Origin: Allolobophora icterica
Lineage: Eukaryota; Annelida; Clitellata; Crassiclitellata; Lumbricidae
Length of the DNA stretch: 64,000 bases
NCBI GenBank assembly: GCA_963556255.1
Contig: OY744608.1
Span: 11,587,019 to 11,651,018, forward strand
Direction: 5' to 3'
The position numbers and the translations under genes were made by a program. Below, piece by piece: positions 22,401 to 64,000 of the stretch; the first letter of the stretch is position 1; each line of letters opens with the position of its first letter. The notes below the pieces were generated by a model. It was not told the origin of the DNA and searched no databases. It was given only the letters and a program-made list of their open reading frames with translations.

Positions 22401-22904
22401 ATCGACCCCCAGTGTGAGAAATTCGTTTAACAAAACGCAAGAATTTTAAAAATTTATCCAATAGTTACTAATACAATTCCTTTAGTATTTACACGGTGTG
22501 AATGAGGCTTTACTGTTGTGTGGACAAATATTTTGACTTCCGGTTATTTACCATGGAATGATTTCAAAACAGACTCACGATTTGTACATTTGTATCTAGT
22601 GTGTGTCAGCGATTTCAGCACCTGTAGAACGTTATTTTTCACATGGCAGAATTTTTATGAGGCCTCACAGGTCACGTCTTGGTCAGAAAATTCTGAGCGA
22701 ATTGGTTTTTATAAAATGCAACAGGGATTTGGACTAATATTTTGCATGAAGCACTTTTGTAAATACGAATTCGGAATTCCCTGCAGTCTGCATTTAGAGT
22801 TATTTTGCTTGAATAAAACAAAAGATTCATATTTTCATTAAATAGCGAGTAGTTCGACTTTACATTTTTTGGTAAGGAATAGCAGTCTGGATATGATTGT
22901 GAGT

Positions 22905-23045
22905 TTTTGGGTCTTGGTCTCGGTCTTGGTCTTGAGTTTCAAAGTCTTGGTCTTGGTCTTGAGGTTTAAAGTCTTGGTCTTGGTCTTGAGGTTCAAAGTC
23001 TGCCATGGTCTTGGTCTTGGTCTTGAGGTTTAAGGTCTTGCCAAC
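22905..23045. repeat. Minisatellite of (ggtctt)n units
   Basis: Irregular repeats of 'ttggtcttggtcttgaggtt'. The open minus-strand frame (DQDQD repeats) is a by-product. Confidence 0.8.
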
Positions 23046-23472
23046 AAGACTGCTTGTACACAGTCTTACGAACTGTGGGCATATGCAGTTTTGCACAGTC
23101 TTACGTTGCAAGGTATTGTGAGCCATCGCTAAGTAATCCAGCGCGTTTTTGAAGAAAAAAGGCGCTATATAACATGTCTTGATTCATATAGGCCCTAGAC
23201 AAAAGTGTGAACATTCAGTTGCACGAAATTTATTTCCGATGTGATGCATATATTAGATGCTCATCAGAGACTAATTTGTAATTTAAACAACGCATTATTT
23301 CTTGCCGAATCAGTTTGCATATTATTAAATTACTCTCAAGCACTATGAAGTCAAAGATAACAGGATTCCTGCTGGTAGTGATAGCAACGCGCGTACATAA
23401 ATAAGCGTGCCCACCTGTTAATCTAATCAGAAGGCTAATGTATTTAACAGCTATCTTAGCATTTTATGCATA

Positions 23473-23480
23473 ATATAAAA
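23473..23480 (+). promoter_or_regulatory. Candidate TATA box of the cysteine-rich gene
   Basis: ATATAAAA lies 75-82 nt upstream of the ATG at 23555, which leaves room for a start site near 23505 and a 5' leader of about 50 nt. The related gene at 63062 has TATAAAT at a similar distance. Confidence 0.45.
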
Positions 23481-23554
23481 CGCCAACTAAAGCTTTAGAA
23501 GCCTCAATTCGGAAGAAATCTTTTCAGTCATACAACAACTGATGAATCGTTGCA

Positions 23555-57576
<34,022 letters not shown>

Positions 57577-57777
57577 CTCGGCCAACAGGTTCAATGCCAA
57601 CAGAAACAACTTGGCGTATTATGAAAGCGAAGAAGTGGGAGATTGGAACCGTATCAAGAATTATGATAAATTGTCATGAATTTCAAATCTGATCTTAAAA
57701 CCGACATTCTAAAAGAAAACTAGAATTCAGTGTGTTAACTTCAGAGATGCGAATATGAACGCTCAACCATTTAAGAC

Positions 57778-57783
57778 ATTAAA
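57778..57783 (+). terminator. Candidate polyadenylation signal
   Basis: ATTAAA about 200 nt after the predicted stop. Confidence 0.3.
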
Positions 57784-58137
57784 TTGATGATCCATTGTAG
57801 CATTTAACTTGCGATATCCTATTCTCGATTTCGCCATATATAAGCTATAGCGATATAATATTACTTAAATGCATACTGGTTGTTGTGTTTTTGTTCTAAG
57901 GAGCACATGATATATAATACATAGACCTATTTATAGTGTCTACAGAAGTTAATTTGTAATACAAAGTCCAAAGAATTACACAAATGAGAACTGCTGGAAA
58001 CCACCACTAAGTTAGCATTTGCAAAAAAAAATTATTTCCCCAAACTATCATTTTGAATTTTTAATGCATTTTTAAAACAGTAAAATTATTGCCTGAAATT
58101 TTAATCAGTTTTAAACTGCCTACGATTGTGAATGAAA

Positions 58138-58296
58138 ACCGACAGAGGCAGAACACGACTCGGACCTCCAGTGGACAACGATCTGTGGACAACCCTTCGG
58201 ATACGAAGCAGCGCTTGTGAATAATTAAGCTTGTGCTTTGCGCTTAATTTTTGAGTAGCGCTTTAGAAATTTGGAGTTTACGATTACGAATAGAGA
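58138..58296 (+). mobile_element. LINE 3' end fragment with TTACGA-type tail
   Basis: 'cggacctccagtggacaac' to 'gcgctttagaaatttggagt' then ttacgattacgaa. Homologous to 61165-61305. Confidence 0.7.
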
Positions 58297-58430
58297 CGCA
58301 AAATGACCTGTTGCAGTAGACTATACAGGGGCCTGGTACGCGTAGGACTAATTCCACATCTTATAATGGTAGCCGGAGAGGCCATTGATGTCCTTAGTCA
58401 ATAACAATACTCGGTGCTTTTTTCAGCCGG

Positions 58431-58664
58431 AACGGCGTTCCGGCACCTTTTTTCAGCCACTGAAAATAATTTATATATTTTAATAATGAAAACAATAATT
58501 TAGCCATTTTAATTTAATTCCACTGTTGTGAATTGTTTTCAGTGTTTATTAAGACCCCTCCCAACCACAATACCGTTTTGCTCGGGATTTAGCCCTTCCA
58601 TAATTGTTCACTTCCGGAACCTATTGTTCAGTTTCGGAACCCTTTTTTCGAGATAAAGAACTGA
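58431..58664 (+). mobile_element. MITE-like element, copy 1
   Basis: Starts with the palindrome GCCGGAACGGCGTTCCGGC, then 'accttttttcagccactgaaa', and ends with 'cggaacc' repeats. The copy at 59711-59980 is in the opposite orientation. Confidence 0.7.
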
Positions 58665-58879
58665 CAATACTGCATCGATTTAAGAGTTTAAAAAGACTGA
58701 AACAACAGTGAGCACAGATTTTATTAGTCCCCTATAACGGAAGATTTTAGATTAGCCTAATTTAGCAAGGATTATGGACGTGGCGATAGTCGGTGCAGTT
58801 TTGAACTCAAACATCTTTCCCGTTCTTGCTTCGTGCATTACTGTGACCCTTGCAGAATTAACACACGGCTTGGCTTCAA

Positions 58880-59150
58880 AACTACATCAACTCTGGCCAC
58901 ATCCATAGTCCTTAAACTAGGCTATTGCAACTATCTTTCTCTGAATAAAGACACCACTCAAATAAACCACCTTCAAGCAATCTAGAATTCTCTCGTCTGT
59001 GCTGTCACTAAAACTACTAAACACCATCACGCCACTCCTGTCCTCAAATCATTCCACTGCCTTAAGATTCCTCAGCAAATAAGATACAGTCATATCACTC
59101 CTATCCTCCCATACCTCCAATTCGTCCTATACATCTTCTTTTCTTGTAAC
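58880..59150 (+). mobile_element. LINE fragment, RT C-terminal region
   Basis: Reads 'VLKLGYCNYLSLNKDTTQIN', 'HLQAI', 'AVTKTTKHHHATPVLKSFH', 'LKIPQQIRY', the CR1/L2-like thumb region (S..DYCNSL...LQ..QN..AR.V). Confidence 0.7.
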
Positions 59151-59289
59151 ACATAACTGTCGCATGGTTACGGTTATGTGGCTATGCAGATCAGAGCAGA
59201 AGTGTTGAATATGGTTATGCGACGCGGCACTTAGCCCCAAAATACTTTTCTCAATACAAATTATATAGGCCTATTACATAAACATGCAT

Positions 59290-61140
59290 ACACGGTTAGT
59301 AGGTATTCCCACCATGTTTGCGATAGCTTCCAGCCTTAAAGCTGCTGCATTATGGTAGCAATAATAATAAGATATTAGCGTAGCAAAATGCAACAGATCC
59401 AAAGTTGGAAACTCTCGAATTTTAGGAAGATTACACAATTTTTCACTCATTTTCATGCATAAGTTATGTTCGTAGAGGAATCATATACGACGAATTTACA
59501 TTCAGTTGACGAAATGCTGAAAATTAGATTTCCTATCTTATTTTAGAGCGAATGTAATGCACTTTTTCGGTCTGTGAGTAGGCCTACACATTCAACTCAG
59601 TATGCCCTATGTCACGTAGGCCTACTAATTAATCCTGGTAATTGAGGAATTTTATTTAGCCTTTCATTAAATTAAAAGTTTATAAACATTTATGAATCGA
59701 TCGATTGTCACCAGTGCTTCTTTTCTAGAAAAAAAGGTTCTGGAATTGAACAATAGGTTCCGGAACTGAACAATAGGTTGCGGAACTGAACAATTATGGA
59801 ACGGCTAAAATCGCGTGCAAAGCCCGAGAAACACGGGAAAGGGGGCTGGGAAGGATCTCAACAAACACTGAAAACAGTTCACACCACTGAAATTAAATTA
59901 AAGTAACTAAATTATTTTTTATTGATCAAATACAAAAATTATTTTTAGTAGCTGAAGAAAGGTGCGGGAACGCCATTTCATGCGAAATTTCCGGACGTTA
60001 TATTAAACTATAAATTTAGAATAAAAGCCGCATTTCTGCAGAAATCTCTAAGTCCGAGAGACAGATCTGCGGAAAGTCGAAATGTTCTGTTTGGCTAACA
60101 AAACAATGTTCCAAATGAGAACATTTGTTTGATGAGCGCTCGCCATGGTAGAGTCGAATTGATGAAGGAGAAGGTCAATATGATGATGACGACGACAACG
60201 ATGGTCATCCACTTACATTTACGCTGACAAGAGAGATAACATTCAGACTGACCGACAGATGGACACTAAGTCAGTAAGTCAGCTGCAAGGTCAGTTGATT
60301 GACTGAGTGAATGACGTGACTGAGTGACATGAATGAGTGACATGAATGAGGGAACGAAGGAACGGACGACCATTCTTTCGCTAATTAATTAATTACGTCG
60401 TTCGTTCGTTTATGCAGTCGTTCATTCAATCAATCACTCATTCGCTCACTCACTCGCAGGCTGGCTCACACATTCATTCATTTAATCATATTTTCAATTC
60501 AGATGAGAATCAGAATTCAATATAATAGTTTCGAGCCACGGTTAATACTGAGTGCAGCTGCTCCATGAGAAGATTCTCTTTGAACTCAATAGTAGACTTG
60601 TCATTGATTTGCATCATCATAATGGTCCGCTGAATCAACTTGCGACCTGAACTGATTTCCAAATTTCATGCGATATTTATGTTTATCGTAATAAGTTTTT
60701 TCTTGACCTTACAGCCAGCAAGAGCAATGATGGCCTAGAGAAAAGCCAACAAAAGCAGTGATGCTTTAAAAGAAAATTTTCGGAAAAGCAGTGATGGCTT
60801 AAAGAATGTAATCAGCAAAAGCAATTATGACAAAGAAAAAAACAGCAAAAGTAGTGACAGTTTCAATTAAACCCAGCAAAGCAGTGATGACCTGAAGAAG
60901 AAACGCAGAAAGAGTAGGCCTAGTGATGGTTCAAAGGAAGAAGCACTTAAAAGCAGTGATGGCTTGAAAAAAAACAGGTAGAAGCAGCAACGACTTACAG
61001 GAAAACCAAGAGAAAGCAGTGATAGATTTTAGAAAAGCAAGCAAAAACAGTAATAGATTAAGAAAAACCAAAGCAAAAGCAGTAATAGATTAAAGAAAAA
61101 CCAAAGCAAAAGCAGTAATAGATTAAAGAAAAACCTGCTG
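59290..61140 (+). pseudogene. Pseudogene copy of the gene at 63062
   Basis: Upstream, intron and second-exon sequence all match the 62640-63973 region. The TATA (60009-60015) and leader are kept, but about 34 nt of the signal-peptide exon are missing after the ATG at 60082 and the donor reads gctaac instead of gtgagc. The second exon begins at 60715 after a ttacag acceptor with the same ASK start. It is frameshifted and expanded into degenerate repeats of 'agcaaaagcagtaatagatt'. A MITE (59711-59980) lies in its 5' flank. Confidence 0.75.
59711..59980 (-). mobile_element. MITE-like element, copy 2 (inverted)
   Basis: Reverse complement of 58431-58664 over nearly its whole length. The homologous flank at 62.96 kb lacks it, which marks it as an insertion. 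Confidence 0.7.
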
Positions 61141-61164
61141 TGCCTCTTCTCTATGGTCTCTTAG

Positions 61165-61305
61165 CCAACCGTACTCGGACCTCCACTGGACATCAATCTC
61201 TGGACACCTCCTCTTATACAATGCAGCGCGCATGAAAAAGCTGGTACCGGCGCTTAACTTTAGAGTAGTGCTGCAATAATTTGGAGTTAACAATTACCAT
61301 GAGTC
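61165..61305 (+). mobile_element. LINE 3' end fragment
   Basis: Diverged copy of 58138-58296 ('cggacctccactggacatca', 'ataatttggagttaacaatt'). Confidence 0.65.
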
Positions 61306-61529
61306 TCGAACTGTTGTTTTGTAGTAGTGGAATTTCCGATTATGGAATTTTTTATCTCGGACTATCCCGCTGAGCTTCATTTCTTTTATGATTTCTTGGA
61401 GTGGATACCTTGAGATCAAATCGTCAGCAATGAGTTCAGTACTAACAGACCGCTGACCGAAAGTACGCGTGCGAACAGGGAGGGGGGTCCAATTTTCCAG
61501 GATTTTTGCCTACGCAATATAGGCCTATA

Positions 61530-61860
61530 CCTCTGTGACCTAATGCGCAAACCTCTATCTGCTCTGTCTTCCCGCCCTCTTCGGTCTGCTGATCGCTTTG
61601 ATCTGCTTGTCCCTCGCGCAAGGACTTCGATGGCTCAGCATCGTGCTTTTGCCATCCTTGGCCCTTCCCTTTGGAATGACCTGCCCCCCTCTCTCCGTAG
61701 CAAGATATTGCTTGGGATCTCGCCTTCTTCTCTCCGCTGCCTAAAGACCTTTCTTTTCCCTCGGGGCTGACACGCTGGGAGCGCCTCTGAATAGTCTATG
61801 CTGTGAGAGGCGCTTTATAAATAATCATATAAGATAAGATAAGATAAGATATGGATGGCC
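61530..61860 (+). mobile_element. LINE 3' end with (gataa)n tail
   Basis: Frame 61543-61770 reads RSADRFDLLVPRARTSMAQ and 'RAFAILGPSLWNDLPPSLRS', the ORF2 C-terminus, stop TGA, then 'gcgctttataaata' and gataagataagat. Confidence 0.9.
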
Positions 61861-62099
61861 CCTTATTCAACTACTAGTTGATAGAACTAGTTTTTCATTT
61901 TATATTTTCCAATATAATTGTGTTACTTAAATGTTAACTATAATTATATTAGGGTTAGCTATTTATGTACAGCATTGTATTTGGAAATTTTATTTCTGTC
62001 ATTTCCTTGTCCCTCCTGTTGTCTCTGTTCCAGTTCTTTTGTTACTGTACGCCTTCTCGACTTTTCCCTCGCACACACCTATCTTCTCTTCACGTATCT

Positions 62100-62350
62100 C
62101 TCTCAGATAAAATATTTCTTGAGTAAGCTGTAATTCAAGTATTTTATCTCTGTAATACAGAGATAAGTCAATTTACTGACTGTAAATGTTTTTCTGATCT
62201 CAACAGGAAGCCATTGCTGCTGATGGTGTAGGATTGAGCACCTCGTTCGTAGTGGGTCACGCAGCACTACGCGAGCTAAGGATTTGAGTTGAAAAACCGA
62301 ATTAGCGTAATCACGACGAGAGGAGACGAGGGAACAGGTTATAGTTTGCG
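62100..62350 (-). mobile_element. LINE fragment, minus strand
   Basis: Minus frame reads SQTITCSLVSSRRDYANSVF, then 'LARVVLRDP' and 'LHHQQQWLPVEIR', from the CR1/L2-like C-terminal region. Confidence 0.7.
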
Positions 62351-62987
62351 ACATATTCTTAATCAGATCCGACGTGATGTATCGTATTGCCCTGATGTGA
62401 TGGCAACACTATTTACAAAGGTTTAATGTGCTTGTTTTTGAAAATATTAAAATAACAGGATTTAAGGTCAGTATTTTCATATTATAATTAAATGCTTTTC
62501 CCTTAAATACTCGTTTTGTTCATTGTCATGTAAACATATTCAGTGCAGAAATGACTGTTGTCTGAATGTTTTTGCATAATTGAAAATCTCTCTAGACCTG
62601 TTTTCTACAATATAATGCAGCAGGTCTAAGGCTGGAAACTGTCTCATTATAAAGTTCAGATAGTTTTACACTCAGTTTCATGCATTAAGGCTGGAAACTC
62701 TCTCGTTATAAAGTTCAGATAGTTTTACACTCAGTTTCATGCATTAAGCCTAGTCATTTTCGTGAAGGAATAACAAACAACGCATTTGCATGAATCAACG
62801 AAATAACGAAATGACTTTTCCTGTCGTATTTAGAACGCATTTAATGCATTTTTGGGGTCAATGGGTACACATCCAACAAACCATAGCCCGTGTTACGCAC
62901 TAAATCATACCGAGATTTGAGGCAAATTCCATTACCCTTCCATAAAATTACAAGTTTAATGCGTAATTTCGGGACAATATTCCAGGC

Positions 62988-62994
62988 TATAAAT
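62988..62994 (+). promoter_or_regulatory. Candidate TATA box of the 63062 gene
   Basis: TATAAAT 68-74 nt before the ATG. Kept at the same distance in the pseudogene (60009-60015). Confidence 0.5.
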
Positions 62995-63061
62995 TTAGAA
63001 TAACAATCACGTTTCTGCAGTAGTCTCTGAAGTCCGACAGACAGATCTGCGCAAAGTCTAA

Positions 63062-63107
63062 ATGTTGTCTCGAATAGTGTGCGTCTCGTTGCTCCTTGTT
63101 CTGTTTG
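63062..63107 (+). CDS. Second secreted-protein gene, exon 1: signal peptide
   Basis: ATG then LSRIVCVSLLLVLF, phase 1, donor gtgagc. Same 46-nt length and phase as the first exon of the gene at 23555. The hydrophobic core is a clear signal peptide. Confidence 0.7.
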
Positions 63108-63772
63108 GTGAGCGATTGCCAAGATTCGAACGTCTTACTACTACTGAGAAAAAATAATGACAGAGCAGAATAAGGTCGATAAACTTATGACGACAACGAC
63201 AGCGGTGGTCATCTTCCTGTATTTACGCAGACGATAAAGATAACATTCAGACTGACGGATAGACAGACAGACACAGTGACTATAATTATAGTACCCGGTA
63301 CCCGGAACCGCCGCCATCCGCCGCTAAGCCCTCGAGTCGAAATCAGTAGTCGCTCTGCTATCGACTGCTAGCGACTTCGTTCACGTTAATATTTTTCTTA
63401 TTGTTTTAATCGCAGTCTCCTAGTTTCGATTTTTGACGAAGACATCAGCAGCAGGACAGGAGCAACACTAGATTCAACGTCTTAACGAATTAGGTGACCG
63501 TCATGCAAAGTTAGAGACACCACTCGGGCAGATAGTAATCAAAGAACTGGTGATCTGACAGCGACTTCTTGTTAGACCGTTAGTCTGTTGCACTGTGACT
63601 TTGACCTTATAGGGAAGTGTTGTTCCTGTCCTGAAACCAAAAGCAGGTGAAACAGTGTTGTTCTCTGAGTTGCTTAATCAAAATTCCCTTGCTTCACCTT
63701 GCGCTTTGAACTGATTTCCAAACTTCTTGCGATATCTATCTTAATCGTGGTAAATTCTAATTGACGTTTCAG

Positions 63773-63973
63773 CCAGCAAAGGGAGCGAGAGCTTAGAGGA
63801 AAACACCAGCATAAGTAATGAAAACTTAAAGGAAAACTCAAGCAAAATCACTGGTGACTTGAAAGAAAACCCCAGAAATGGTTTAAATGAAAGACCCAGC
63901 AGCAGCAGTAATGGCTTAGAGGAAAAACCCAGCAGTAGCACTGACGAACCAAATGAAGAAATTCCTAACCCAG
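63773..63973 (+). CDS. Second secreted-protein gene, exon 2: Ser/Glu/Asn-rich repeats
   Basis: 201 nt, phase 1-1, acceptor cgtttcag, donor gtaagt. Reads ASKGSESLEENTSISNEN and continues with imperfect decads of the form (G/E)-L-x-E-(N/K)-x-S-S. Acidic, low complexity, no cysteine, probably a disordered extracellular stretch like the D and B linkers. The gene runs past the end of the window. A broken copy is at 60715-61140. Confidence 0.65.
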
Positions 63974-64000
63974 GTAAGTACAAACTCTTAATTGCAATAT

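Noticed and set aside
22860..23126. Minus-strand ORF with DQDQD repeats as a coding gene
   Set aside because: It follows a (ggtctt)n minisatellite with no other coding feature.

Overview
The window is eukaryotic (animal) genomic DNA. Small exons have canonical GT..AG borders, introns run to kilobases, and there are tRNA-derived SINEs, many 5'-truncated non-LTR retrotransposons, hAT-type MITEs with 8-bp target duplications, a Tc1/mariner relic, a Helitron-like element and abundant microsatellites. The style (LINE 3' tails reading 'gcgctatataaat' plus short tandem repeats, frequent 'taggcct' words, expanded HEPN-like and secreted cysteine-rich genes) suggests a marine invertebrate. The species cannot be named from the sequence. 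Every gene model below is read by eye from splice signals and frames; there is no transcript evidence.

0-16 kb: an accessory region on the minus strand made of tandemly duplicated exon-like islands in various states of decay. The best copy of one island (8688-8864) carries an R-x4-H motif and helix pattern like a DZIP3-type HEPN domain; its sister copies contain a nonsense codon or frameshifts. Other islands (here called H, F, T, J) are duplicated separately. Copies of another short coding-like segment lie at 2-4 kb, one split by a hAT MITE.

16-23.5 kb: mostly transposons, including a LINE split by a hAT MITE and a mariner relic inserted next to a LINE.

23.5-57.6 kb: one long plus-strand gene for a secreted cysteine-rich protein. 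A 46-nt signal-peptide exon is followed by antistasin-like (protease-inhibitor type) cysteine-rich exons. Then a three-exon cassette (B linker/helix, C six-cysteine module, D Ser/Thr/Pro linker) is repeated four times in tandem. All twelve cassette exons are phase 1-1 and every C exon is exactly 132 nt with identical cysteine spacing. Splicing them all keeps one frame open and, with two short 3' exons, gives a model of about 568 residues. The introns are duplicated as well, so the array grew by segmental duplication of about 5-6 kb units, later filled by LINEs, MITEs and satellites.

58-64 kb: a pseudogene and the first two exons of an intact related gene (signal peptide exon at 63062-63107, again 46 nt and phase 1). 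They share promoter-proximal and intronic sequence, so the region holds a small cluster of secreted-protein genes.

The most interesting object is the antistasin plus four-fold six-cysteine cassette gene. I do not recognise it as a described protein; the C module resembles the first half of a DB (12-cysteine) module by cysteine pattern only.
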